From contig NZ_AP024718.1 of the NCBI RefSeq assembly GCF_030294985.1, positions 1,379,001 to 1,443,000 of the forward strand: 64,000 nucleotides of DNA, written 5' to 3'. A program made the translations under genes and the position numbers. The first letter of the stretch is position 1. Each line of letters begins with the position of its first letter. Below the pieces are notes generated by a model. It searched no databases. It had not been told where the DNA came from and was given only the letters and a program-made list of their open reading frames with translations. This document shows positions 56,057 through 64,000 of this stretch, one piece after another. The stretch comes from Methylomarinovum tepidoasis (GTDB lineage Bacteria; Pseudomonadota; Gammaproteobacteria; Methylococcales; Methylothermaceae).

Positions 56057-57355
56057 ATGGGATATCGGGTCTGGCTGGGCTTGCTGCTGGGATTGCTGAT
56101 GCAGGCCGGATGGGCGCTGGAGGTTTACGGAGTGCGGTATTGGAACGCGCCCGACCACGTGCGCCTGGTCCTGGATGTTTCCAAGCCCTTCAAGCCGAAA
56201 GTGTTCGGGTTGGAGAATCCCAGACGCCTGGTACTGGACCTGCCGCAAGGCCGCCTCAAGGCCGCCCTGCCGCGGATCGACGCCAGCGTCCCTTATGTGC
56301 GGCGGATTCGCAGCGGCCATCCGAAGAAAGGGGTGCTGCGGCTGGTTCTGGATCTGAAGACGGCGGTACGTCCTAAGGTGTTCACCCTGCCGCCCAGCCA
56401 TCGCTACGGTCACCGGCTGGTGGTGGATCTCTACGGCACCAAGGGGGGGGCGCGGTCCCGGCCGGCGCCGAAGCCTCCCCGGCCGCCACAGGCGCTTCGG
56501 GATGTGGTGGTCGCCATCGATCCGGGACACGGCGGGGAGGATCCCGGCGCCATCGGCCGCCGCGGCACCCGGGAAAAGGACGTGGTGCTGGCCATCGCCC
56601 GCAAGCTGGCCAAGCTCATCGACGACACCCCGGGAATGCGGGCGGTGCTGATCCGCAAGGGCGACTATTACGTTCCCCTGCGGCGGCGGATCGCCCTGGC
56701 GCGCCAGGCCAAGGCGGACCTGTTCGTTTCCATCCATGCCGATTCCTTCAAGAACCCCCGGGTCAGCGGTGCGGGGGTTTACGTTCTGTCCGAGCGCGGC
56801 GCTTCCAGCGAGGCGGCCCGCTGGCTGGCGGCGCGGGAGAACGCCTCCGATCTCGTCGGTGGCGTCAGTCTCGACGACAAGGACGAGACCCTCGCCAAGG
56901 TGCTGCTCGATCTGTCTCTGACCGGCACCCGCGAGTACAGTCAGCGCCTCGCCCGCGAGGTACTGGAAGAACTGAAGCGCATCGGCCGCATTCACCACAG
57001 CGGCGTGCAGCAGGCCGGTTTCGTGGTGCTGAAATCCCCCGATATTCCCTCGATTCTGGTGGAGACAGCGTTCATCTCCAACCCGGACGAGGAGCGGCGG
57101 CTGCGCAGCGGCAAGTACCAGTGGTACTGGGCCAGGGCACTGCACCGCGGCATCCGCGATTACTTTAGGCGCCATGCCCCACCGGGGACCTATCTGGCTG
57201 CGCGGGCGCGGCGGCACGTGATCGCCCGCGGCGAGACCCTGTCGGAAATCGCCCAGCAGTACGGTGTCAGCCTACAGGCGCTGAAGGCGTACAACGCTCT
57301 GGAGGGCAGCCGGGTGCGGGCTGGGCAGGTGCTCAGGATTCCGGTGGGCGGATGA
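56057..57355 (+). CDS. N-acetylmuramoyl-L-alanine amidase, AMIN-Amidase_3-LysM
   Basis: Cleaves septal peptidoglycan. The 432-residue protein has a signal (residues 1-20, WLGLLLGLLMQAGWA), an AMIN domain (about 21-130), the Zn amidase domain (about 150-370: AIDPGHGGEDPGA, SIHADSF, VETAFISNPDEE) and a C-terminal LysM (RRHVIARGETLSEIAQQYGV). This is the AmiB/AmiC plan with an added LysM. Often tsaE lies just before it; here ppx does, divergently. It overlaps mutL by ATGA. Confidence 0.93.
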   Translation: MGYRVWLGLLLGLLMQAGWALEVYGVRYWNAPDHVRLVLDVSKPFKPKVFGLENPRRLVLDLPQGRLKAALPRIDASVPYVRRIRSGHPKKGVLRLVLDLKTAVRPKVFTLPPSHRYGHRLVVDLYGTKGGARSRPAPKPPRPPQALRDVVVAIDPGHGGEDPGAIGRRGTREKDVVLAIARKLAKLIDDTPGMRAVLIRKGDYYVPLRRRIALARQAKADLFVSIHADSFKNPRVSGAGVYVLSERGASSEAARWLAARENASDLVGGVSLDDKDETLAKVLLDLSLTGTREYSQRLAREVLEELKRIGRIHHSGVQQAGFVVLKSPDIPSILVETAFISNPDEERRLRSGKYQWYWARALHRGIRDYFRRHAPPGTYLAARARRHVIARGETLSEIAQQYGVSLQALKAYNALEGSRVRAGQVLRIPVGG

Positions 57356-59112
57356 CCCGGATTCGCTTGCTGCCGCCCCAGCTAGTGGGGCAGATCGCCG
57401 CCGGCGAGGTGGTGGAACGGCCTGCTTCGGTGGTCAAGGAGCTGGTGGAGAACAGTCTCGACGCGGGGGCGCGCCGGGTGGACGTACAGGTGGAGGCCGG
57501 CGGGGTCGGTCTCGTCCGGGTGCGGGATGATGGGGTCGGCATTGCCCGCGAGGATCTGCCGCTGGCGCTGGCGCGTCACGCCACCAGCAAGATCGCCACG
57601 ACGGAAGATCTGCTCCAGGTGCGTACCTTAGGGTTTCGCGGCGAGGCGCTGGCGAGCATCGCCGCCGTCTCGCGTCTGGAGCTGATTTCCCGCACCGCCG
57701 ACGATCCCTGCGGCTGGCGCGTGGCGCTGGCGGGGGGGGGCGAAATACCGGAGCCGGTGCCGGTGGCCCATCCCCGTGGCACCACCGTGACCGTGGCCGA
57801 CCTGTTCCACAGCGTGCCGGCGCGGCGCAAGTTCCTGCGCAGCGAGCGCACCGAGTTCTCCCACATCCAGCATTTTCTCGAACGTCTGGCGCTGAGCCGC
57901 TTCGACGTCGGGTTCTCTTTGCGCCACAACCAGCGCGAGGCTTGGAGATTGCCGCCGGCGCCGCGGGAAGACCAGTGGCCGCGACGGGTGGCGGCGGTGT
58001 GGGGAAAGGAATTCGTCGAACAGGCGCTGCTGATCGAGTGGACCCACGGGCCGCTGCGGCTGTGGGGTTGGCTGGGGCTGCCGGCGGTGGCGCGGCGTCA
58101 GGGGGACCGGCAGTGGTGGTACGTCAACGGCCGGCCGGTGCGCGACAAGCTGCTCTTGCACGCGCTGCGTCACGGTTATCGCGACGTGCTCGGCGGCGAC
58201 CGCCAGCCGGCGGCATTGCTGTATCTGGAGCTGGATCCGGCCCTGGTGGACGTCAACGCCCATCCCGCCAAGCTTGAGGTGCGCTTCCGGGAACCGCGTC
58301 AGGTGCGCGATTTCATCGCCCAGTCGTTGTACCGTTCCCTGGGGCAGGCCCGTCCCGGTCCCCGCCCGCCACCGAAGCCGCCCGCACCGGCTTCTCCCGG
58401 TTCCGCTTCGTATCCGCCACCCGCCGCCCGGCCGCAGCCTCAGGTCAACGAGGCCCTGGCCTTCTACGAGGCCCTGCATTCACCGCCTGCTCCCGCCGCG
58501 CCGGCGGAAAATACCGAAGCGGAGGCTGCGCCGCCTTTGGGTTACGCGCTGGCCCATCTGCACGGCATCTACATCCTGGCGGAAGCCGAAGGCGGGCTGG
58601 TGATCGTCGATGCCCACGCCGCCCACGAGCGCATCGTCTACGAGAAGTTCAAGCGCCAGCTGGAGCGCGGTGAGGTGGTGCGCCAGCCGCTGTTGCTGCC
58701 GGTGAAACTGCAGGTCGGACGCGGGGAAGCCGAACTGGCCCAGCAGCATCAGGATCTGTTGCTGAGCCTCGGCCTGGAGGTGGACCGCCTGGGGCCGGAA
58801 ACCCTGGTGGTGCGGTCGCTGCCGGCCCTTCTGGGGCAGGCGGACGCGGCGGAGCTGGTGGGCGGGGTGCTGGCGGAACTGGGCCGGTTCGAGGCGGTCA
58901 CCGGGGTCGAGACGGCCATCCGCGAGCGCCTGGCCACCTGCGCCTGTCACCGGGCGGTGCGGGCCGGCCAGCGCCTGACCCGGGAGGAGATGAACGCTCT
59001 GCTGCGGGAGCTGGAGCGGACCGAGCGCGGCGGCCAGTGCAACCACGGCCGTCCCACCTGGGTCAAGCTCGATTTTAAGACCCTGGACCGGTTTTTCCAT
59101 CGCGGCCGCTGA
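57352..59112 (+). CDS. mutL: DNA mismatch repair protein MutL (endonuclease type)
   Basis: 586 residues. The N-terminal ATPase has [37 protein letters not shown] and [16 protein letters not shown]. The C-terminal domain carries [12 protein letters not shown], a version of the DQHA-x2-E-x4-E nuclease motif, together with ACHRAVRAG and QCNHGRPT metal motifs. This indicates a nicking MutL, of the sort in bacteria without MutH. It is coupled to the amidase and to miaA (TGATG). Confidence 0.95.
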   Translation: MTRIRLLPPQLVGQIAAGEVVERPASVVKELVENSLDAGARRVDVQVEAGGVGLVRVRDDGVGIAREDLPLALARHATSKIATTEDLLQVRTLGFRGEALASIAAVSRLELISRTADDPCGWRVALAGGGEIPEPVPVAHPRGTTVTVADLFHSVPARRKFLRSERTEFSHIQHFLERLALSRFDVGFSLRHNQREAWRLPPAPREDQWPRRVAAVWGKEFVEQALLIEWTHGPLRLWGWLGLPAVARRQGDRQWWYVNGRPVRDKLLLHALRHGYRDVLGGDRQPAALLYLELDPALVDVNAHPAKLEVRFREPRQVRDFIAQSLYRSLGQARPGPRPPPKPPAPASPGSASYPPPAARPQPQVNEALAFYEALHSPPAPAAPAENTEAEAAPPLGYALAHLHGIYILAEAEGGLVIVDAHAAHERIVYEKFKRQLERGEVVRQPLLLPVKLQVGRGEAELAQQHQDLLLSLGLEVDRLGPETLVVRSLPALLGQADAAELVGGVLAELGRFEAVTGVETAIRERLATCACHRAVRAGQRLTREEMNALLRELERTERGGQCNHGRPTWVKLDFKTLDRFFHRGR

Positions 59113-60032
59113 TGTCCCGTCCGAAGATTTTGCTGCTCATGGGGCCGACGGCGGCCGGCAAGAGCGACTTGGCCATCGAGTTGGCCCGGAGGGTCGGGGG
59201 CGAGATCGTCAGCGTCGATTCCAGTCTGGTCTACCGTGGTATGGACATCGGCACCGCCAAGCCGCCGCCGGCGCTGCGGGCCGAGATTCCCCACCATCTC
59301 GTCGATATCCTCGATCCTGCGGAAAGCTATTCCGCCGGCCGTTTCCGCCGCGACGCCCTGGCGGCGGTAGAAGCGATCCTGGCCCGCGGCCGCCGCCCGA
59401 TCCTGGTGGGAGGGACGATGCTGTACTTCAACGCCCTGCTGCGCGGCATCGCCCCGCTGCCGCCGGGGGATGCGGCCGTGCGGGCCGCCATCGACCGCGA
59501 GGCGGCCCAGGTCGGCTGGGCGGAACTACACCGCCGGCTGGCCGCCCTCGATCCGGAGGCGGCCGCCCGCATCCATCCCAACGATCCCCAGCGGATCCAG
59601 CGGGCCCTGGAAGTCTGGCGTCTTACCGGCAGGCCCCTGAGCGGGTGGTGGCGGCAGGCGGGACAGGAAACACTGCCTTTCCGGCCGCTGAAGGTGGTGG
59701 TCGCCCCCCGTGACCGCCAGGTGCTGCACCACCGTATCGAAGCCCGCTTCCACGCCATGCTGGAGGCGGGGCTGGTGGAAGAGGTCGAACGCCTCTACCG
59801 CCGCGGTGATCTCCATCCCGGCCTGCCGTCGATGCGCAGTGTCGGCTATCGCCAAGTGTGGGCCTATCTGGCCGGGGAATACGATTACGCCGCCATGATC
59901 GACAAGGCGGTCATCGCCACCCGCCAGCTGGCCAAACGCCAGTTCACCTGGCTTAGGCGCGAGCGTGACGCCCTATGGCTCGATCCGGTGGAATCAGGCG
60001 TCGAGCGGATTCTGGCAGCGTTGTCAGATTGA
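59112..60032 (+). CDS. miaA: tRNA dimethylallyltransferase MiaA
   Basis: Adds the isopentenyl group to A37 of tRNAs. The 306-residue protein has the P-loop [44 protein letters not shown] and [13 protein letters not shown]. It shares a base with the mutL stop. Downstream, hfq is usual, but here gap follows after 150 bases. Confidence 0.96.
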   Translation: MSRPKILLLMGPTAAGKSDLAIELARRVGGEIVSVDSSLVYRGMDIGTAKPPPALRAEIPHHLVDILDPAESYSAGRFRRDALAAVEAILARGRRPILVGGTMLYFNALLRGIAPLPPGDAAVRAAIDREAAQVGWAELHRRLAALDPEAAARIHPNDPQRIQRALEVWRLTGRPLSGWWRQAGQETLPFRPLKVVVAPRDRQVLHHRIEARFHAMLEAGLVEEVERLYRRGDLHPGLPSMRSVGYRQVWAYLAGEYDYAAMIDKAVIATRQLAKRQFTWLRRERDALWLDPVESGVERILAALSD

Positions 60033-60182
60033 TGGATATTCTGCCAGGTCCAGGTTCCTGCAACTGGACGCGTTTCCCATCCCTTTGATATAGTTCCCCG
60101 AATCAGGATGGAAAATCACGTCGTATCGCCTTGGCGGTACACGGTCTTCAACTTTATTTAACGCATTGGGGAGAAGCGCTCT
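60033..60182 (+). promoter_or_regulatory. gap promoter/leader region
   Basis: A possible promoter TGGACG, 18 bases, TATAGT near 60090, then a hairpin GTATCGCCTTGGCGGTAC, then GGGGAGAAG before the ATG at 60183. Each part is weak alone. No gene here. Confidence 0.35.
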
Positions 60183-61196
60183 ATGGCAATCAAGATAGCG
60201 ATCAATGGTTATGGCCGGATCGGCCGCAACGTGCTGCGGGCCTTGTTCGAATCCGGACGCACCGACGAATTCGAGATCGTTGCTATCAACGACCTGGGGG
60301 ATGCCAATAGCAACGCCCACCTGACCCGTCACGACACCGTTCACGGCCATTTTCCCTTCGAGGTGGCCGTGGACGGCGATTATCTGGTGGTCGATGGTCA
60401 CAAGATCCGGGTCCTGGCCGAGCGTGATCCCGCCAAGCTGCCCTGGGGCGAGATGGGAGTGGACGTGGTGATGGAATGCACCGGCCTGTTCACTTCCAAA
60501 GAGAAGGCTTCGGCCCACCTGCAGGGGGGCGCCAAGAAGGTGCTGATCTCCGCCCCCGGCGGCAAGGACGTGGACGCCACCGTGGTCTACGGGGTCAATC
60601 ATACCGTGCTCAAGGCCTCCGACACCGTGGTTTCCAACGCCTCCTGCACCACCAACTGTCTGGCGCCGCTGGTCAAGCCGCTCAACGATAAACTCGGTGT
60701 CGTCAACGGGCTGATGACCACCATCCACTCCTACACCAACGACCAGCGTCTGATCGACGTCTTCCACAAAGACCTGCGCCGGGCCCGTGCCGCCGCCCAC
60801 AACATGATTCCCACCAAGACCGGCGCCGCCGCCGCCGTCGGTCTGGTGCTGCCGGAGCTGGCCGGCAAGCTCGATGGTTTCGCCGTGCGCGTGCCCACCA
60901 TCAACGTCTCTCTGGTGGACCTGACCTTCCAGGCTGCCCGCGCCACCACCAAGGAGGAGATCGACAGCATCCTCAAGGAGGCGGCGGAAGGCGCGCTCAA
61001 GGGCATCCTGGCCTACAACGACGAGCCGCTGGTGTCGATGGACTTCAATCACAATCCCCATTCTTCGATCTACGAGTCCACCCTGACCAAGGTCATCGAC
61101 GGCACTCTGGTGAAGGTGCTGTCCTGGTACGACAACGAGTGGGGTTTCTCCAACCGCATGCTCGACACCGCCAAGGCCATGATGGAGGCCCGCTGA
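60183..61196 (+). CDS. gap: Glyceraldehyde-3-phosphate dehydrogenase
   Basis: Interconverts glyceraldehyde-3-phosphate and 1,3-bisphosphoglycerate. The 337-residue protein has [17 protein letters not shown], the catalytic [13 protein letters not shown], and [14 protein letters not shown]. It starts a sugar-phosphate cluster gap-pyk-fbp-tkt. pgk and fba, often next to these, are not in the window. pyk follows after three bases. Confidence 0.97.
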   Translation: MAIKIAINGYGRIGRNVLRALFESGRTDEFEIVAINDLGDANSNAHLTRHDTVHGHFPFEVAVDGDYLVVDGHKIRVLAERDPAKLPWGEMGVDVVMECTGLFTSKEKASAHLQGGAKKVLISAPGGKDVDATVVYGVNHTVLKASDTVVSNASCTTNCLAPLVKPLNDKLGVVNGLMTTIHSYTNDQRLIDVFHKDLRRARAAAHNMIPTKTGAAAAVGLVLPELAGKLDGFAVRVPTINVSLVDLTFQAARATTKEEIDSILKEAAEGALKGILAYNDEPLVSMDFNHNPHSSIYESTLTKVIDGTLVKVLSWYDNEWGFSNRMLDTAKAMMEAR

Positions 61197-61199
61197 TCC

Positions 61200-62672
61200 A
61201 TGGCTGAAATCTACGTGCCGAGACGCACCAAGATCGTCGCCACCCTGGGACCGGCCAGCGACAGCCCGGAGGTGCTGGAGCGGTTGATCGATGCCGGTGT
61301 CGATGTCTTCCGCCTCAATTTCTCCCACGGCACCGCCGACGACCATCGCCGGCGGGCCCGGCTGGTGCGGGAGATCTCCGAGAGCAAGCAGCATTACGTC
61401 GGCATCCTCGCCGATCTGCAGGGGCCCAAGATCCGCATCGGGCGTTTCAAGGAAGGCAAGGTCTTTCTCGAGAAAGGGGCCCGTTTCGCCCTCGATGCCG
61501 ACTATCCCCTGGATCAGGGGGACGAGACCCAGGTCGGTCTGGTCTACCGCGATCTGCCCAAGGACGTCCGGCCCGGGGACGTGCTCCTGCTCGACGACGG
61601 CCGGGTGGAGCTCAAGGTCGACAAGATCGTCGGCGACCGGGTCGAGTGCATCGTCGTGGTCGGTGGTGTCCTGTCGGACAACAAGGGCATCAACAAACAG
61701 GGCGGCGGCCTGTCGGCTCCGGCCCTGACCGAAAAGGACAAGGAAGACATCCGCACCGCGGTGGAAATCGAGGCCGATTATCTGGCCGTCTCCTTCCCCC
61801 GCAGCGCCGCCGACATCCACCTGGCGCGGCGCCTGCTGCGTGAAGCCGGCGGCGAGGCCGGCATCGTCGCCAAGATCGAGCGCGCCGAGGCGGTCCAGCC
61901 CGGCGTGATGGAGGAGATTATTGAGGCCTCCGACGTCATCATGGTGGCCCGCGGCGACCTGGGAGTGGAAATCGGCGACGCCCGTCTGCCCCAGGTGCAG
62001 AAGGACCTGATCTCCAAGGCCCGCGACATGGACCGGGTGGTCATCACCGCCACCCAGATGATGGAGTCCATGATCGAAAGCCCGCTGCCGACCCGTGCCG
62101 AGGTGCTCGACGTGGCCAACGCCGTGTTCGACGGCACCGACGCGGTGATGTTGTCGGCGGAGACCGCCTCCGGCAAGTATCCGGTGGAAGCGGTCAAGGC
62201 CATGCACCGGGTGTGCGTCGAGGCGGAGAAGAGTCCGCGCGTGCGGCGCTCTTCCCACCGCATGGACCGCCGGTTCAAGCGTACCGATGAGGCCATCGCC
62301 ATGGCTTCCATGTACGTGGCCAACCATTTTCCGGTCCGTGCCATCGCCGCTCTGACCGAAAGCGGGGCGACCCCGCTGTGGATGTCGCGCATCCGCTCCG
62401 GCATCCCGATCTACGCCCTGACCCGGCATCTGAAGACCTGCCGCAAGGTGACGCTGTACCGCGGTGTCTATCCCATCCTGTTCCAGTGCGACACCACCGA
62501 CCACGCAGTGCAGAACAAGGCCGCGCTGGAAGAGCTGCTGCACTACCGCGCGGTGACCGAGGAGGACCGGGTGCTCATCACCAAGGGGGATCTGACTGGC
62601 GTCAGTGGTGGAACCAACACCCTGAAAATCGTCAAGGTCAAGGACGCTCTGGCTTTGACGACGGCGGCCTGA
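61200..62672 (+). CDS. pyk: Pyruvate kinase
   Basis: Makes pyruvate and ATP. The 490-residue protein has TKIVATLGPASDSPEVLERL, FRLNFSHGTADDH, LADLQGPKIRIGRF, the active KIERAEAVQPGV and MVARGDLGVEIGDARLPQVQ, and ITATQMMESMIESPLPTRAE. Full length with the C-terminal regulatory domain. Close to gap; fbp follows after 28 bases. Confidence 0.97.
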   Translation: MAEIYVPRRTKIVATLGPASDSPEVLERLIDAGVDVFRLNFSHGTADDHRRRARLVREISESKQHYVGILADLQGPKIRIGRFKEGKVFLEKGARFALDADYPLDQGDETQVGLVYRDLPKDVRPGDVLLLDDGRVELKVDKIVGDRVECIVVVGGVLSDNKGINKQGGGLSAPALTEKDKEDIRTAVEIEADYLAVSFPRSAADIHLARRLLREAGGEAGIVAKIERAEAVQPGVMEEIIEASDVIMVARGDLGVEIGDARLPQVQKDLISKARDMDRVVITATQMMESMIESPLPTRAEVLDVANAVFDGTDAVMLSAETASGKYPVEAVKAMHRVCVEAEKSPRVRRSSHRMDRRFKRTDEAIAMASMYVANHFPVRAIAALTESGATPLWMSRIRSGIPIYALTRHLKTCRKVTLYRGVYPILFQCDTTDHAVQNKAALEELLHYRAVTEEDRVLITKGDLTGVSGGTNTLKIVKVKDALALTTAA

Positions 62673-62700
62673 AGCCGCCCATAACGAAGAGGAGGATGCT

Positions 62701-63732
62701 ATGCAAGGTCAAGGGATTTCCTTAACCGAATTTCTGATTCAACAGCAGCGCAAAGCAGCCGGCGCCACCGGCGAACTGACGTTGTTGATCAGCGACATCG
62801 CCCGCGCCTGCAAGGCGATCGCCCGCGAGGTGCGCTACGGTGCGCTGGTGGGCAATCTGGGCCAGGTGGGCGAGGAAAACGTCCAGGGAGAGGTGCAGCA
62901 GAAGCTGGACGTGCTCTCCAACGACATCATGATCGCCATTCTCAGCCGCAGCGGTCACGTGGCGGCGATGGCCTCGGAGGAGAACGAAGACATCATCGTC
63001 GTTCCCAAGGCCAACCGGGGCAAGTACCTGGTTTGCTTCGACCCGCTGGACGGCTCCTCGAACATTAACATCAACATGTGCATCGGCACCATCTTCTCGA
63101 TCCTGCGCTGCCCCGAAGGCGTGGACGAGCCGACCGAGGAGCACTTCCTGCAGCCGGGAACCGAGCAGGTGGCCTCCGGTTTCTGTGTCTACGGCCCATC
63201 GGTCACCCTGGTGCTGACCACCGGCGACGGCGCTTACGGTTTCACCCTGGATCAGGGTGTGGGGGAATTCTTCCTGACCCATCCTGACATCCGCATCGCC
63301 GAGGAAGCCAAGGAATTCGCCATCAACATGTCCAATTGGCGCTTCTGGGAGCCGCCGGTGCGGCGTTACATCGAAGAATGCCTGCAGGGCAAGGAAGGCC
63401 CCCTGGGACGCGATTACAACATGCGCTGGATCGCCTCGTTCGTCGCCGAAGCCTACCGCATCCTCCAGCGCGGCGGTTTCTGGACCTATCCGCTGGACGA
63501 GAAGCTCAAGAAAAAGGGCCAGGCCGGACGCCTGCGCCTGATGTACGAGGCCAATCCCATCGGCTTCATCATCGAGCAGGCCGGCGGGGTCGTCTCCACC
63601 GGGCGTGAACGCGTCCTGACGCTGCAGCCGACCCACATCCATCAGCGCGTTCCGCTGTTCATCGGTGCCAGGAAGGACATCGAGACCATCGAAGCCTATC
63701 ACCGGGAGTGGGACGCCCAGCAGCAATCCTGA
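62701..63732 (+). CDS. fbp: Fructose-1,6-bisphosphatase, class I
   Basis: Removes the 1-phosphate in gluconeogenesis, the Calvin cycle or ribulose-monophosphate variants. The 343-residue protein has MASEENEDIIVVPKANRGKY, the metal-binding CFDPLDGSSNININMCIGTI, and YEANPIGFIIEQAGGVVSTG. GAGGAGG precedes the ATG. Position between pyk and tkt suggests regulation with them. Confidence 0.97.
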   Translation: MQGQGISLTEFLIQQQRKAAGATGELTLLISDIARACKAIAREVRYGALVGNLGQVGEENVQGEVQQKLDVLSNDIMIAILSRSGHVAAMASEENEDIIVVPKANRGKYLVCFDPLDGSSNININMCIGTIFSILRCPEGVDEPTEEHFLQPGTEQVASGFCVYGPSVTLVLTTGDGAYGFTLDQGVGEFFLTHPDIRIAEEAKEFAINMSNWRFWEPPVRRYIEECLQGKEGPLGRDYNMRWIASFVAEAYRILQRGGFWTYPLDEKLKKKGQAGRLRLMYEANPIGFIIEQAGGVVSTGRERVLTLQPTHIHQRVPLFIGARKDIETIEAYHREWDAQQQS

Positions 63733-63819
63733 AATTGCGCCGATACGCAAGCCGTTTTAAGATTCGGTTCCAAGCGGTTTCAAGAACAACAGTCAAACGA
63801 TAACTTGGGAGAGACAACC

Positions 63820-64000
63820 ATGCCTTCACGCCGAGAACTTGCAAACGCCATTCGTGTCCTGGCCATGGATGCGGTCCAAAAGGCCAAATCCGGCCATCCC
63901 GGCGCCCCCATGGGGATGGCGGACATCGCCGAGGTGCTGTGGAACGACTACATGCGCCACAACCCCAACAATCCCAAATGGGCCAACCGAGACCGTTTCG
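63820..64000 (+). CDS. tkt: Transketolase, N-terminal 60 residues (cut by window edge)
   Basis: Starts [20 protein letters not shown], then [20 protein letters not shown], the classic transketolase N-terminus with the thiamine-site SGHPGAP. The frame stays open to base 64000. GGGAGAG lies about 8 bases upstream. It belongs to the gap-pyk-fbp-tkt cluster. Confidence 0.95.
   Translation, partial: MPSRRELANAIRVLAMDAVQKAKSGHPGAPMGMADIAEVLWNDYMRHNPNNPKWANRDRF

Noticed and set aside
60024-62543. An 839-codon minus-strand frame opposite gap and pyk
   Set aside because: Antisense shadow of two conserved enzymes; no domain and no ribosome site.

Overview
The window is about 64 kb of GC-rich, tightly packed bacterial chromosome. 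Almost every gene is a recognisable proteobacterial housekeeping gene. Several pieces point to a gammaproteobacterium: lpoA next to yraN, rne opposite rluC, a fused cysG, the amidase-mutL-miaA order, prfC and rppH. Glycogen genes, a class I fructose-bisphosphatase in a gap-pyk-fbp-tkt cluster, and a bufferin (copper-buffering RiPP) operon would suit a methanotroph-like or other C1/autotrophic lineage. That last point is inference: no methane- or CO2-fixing enzyme lies in the window. I saw no rRNA, tRNA or CRISPR array.

Layout. 1-4.9 kb: glycogen genes glgB (cut by the window edge), glgC, malQ, then a DUF72 gene. 4.8-9.3 kb: the AmmeMemoRadiSam trio. The A and B genes face the radical SAM gene, which carries a full 452-residue intein with a LAGLIDADG endonuclease, inserted exactly at the third cysteine of the [4Fe-4S] CxxxCxxC motif. 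9.26-11.03 kb: debris made of an H-NS C-terminal fragment, an aguB C-terminal fragment and an IS4-family element with an N-terminally frameshifted transposase. 11.0-16.4 kb: an operon with overlapping genes for a sialic-acid-type sugar (neuB, neuC and neuA homologues), a surface-carbohydrate protein and a Wzy/WaaL-type membrane protein. 16.5-25.7 kb: PEBP protein, fructosamine kinase, rne, rluC, a WD40 lipoprotein, cysG, a TusA-like carrier, a HAD phosphatase and rppH.

25.7-34.4 kb: a small phosphate-binding-like protein with an outer-membrane barrel, cpdA, argA, ilvD, an SH3 protein, argF and argD. 34.4-38.1 kb: a possible transposase scrap, the bufferin operon bufA-bufB-bufC, and an outer-membrane protein. 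38.1-48.4 kb: alaC, hom, thrC, recJ, nadC and a membrane protein, then yraN, lpoA and gltA. 48.7-64 kb: prfC, a cytochrome c, pip, ubiX, a Uma2-like gene, bioA, ppx, an amidase, mutL, miaA, gap, pyk, fbp and the start of tkt.

The points most worth following are the intein at an Fe-S ligand; four intergenic repeats that share one fold (variable outer stem plus two short hairpins with conserved loops) while their stems differ in sequence; the bufferin operon with a possibly lipidated precursor; a terminator-like hairpin just after the likely argD start site; and the IS-centred rearrangement next to the sialic-acid operon.
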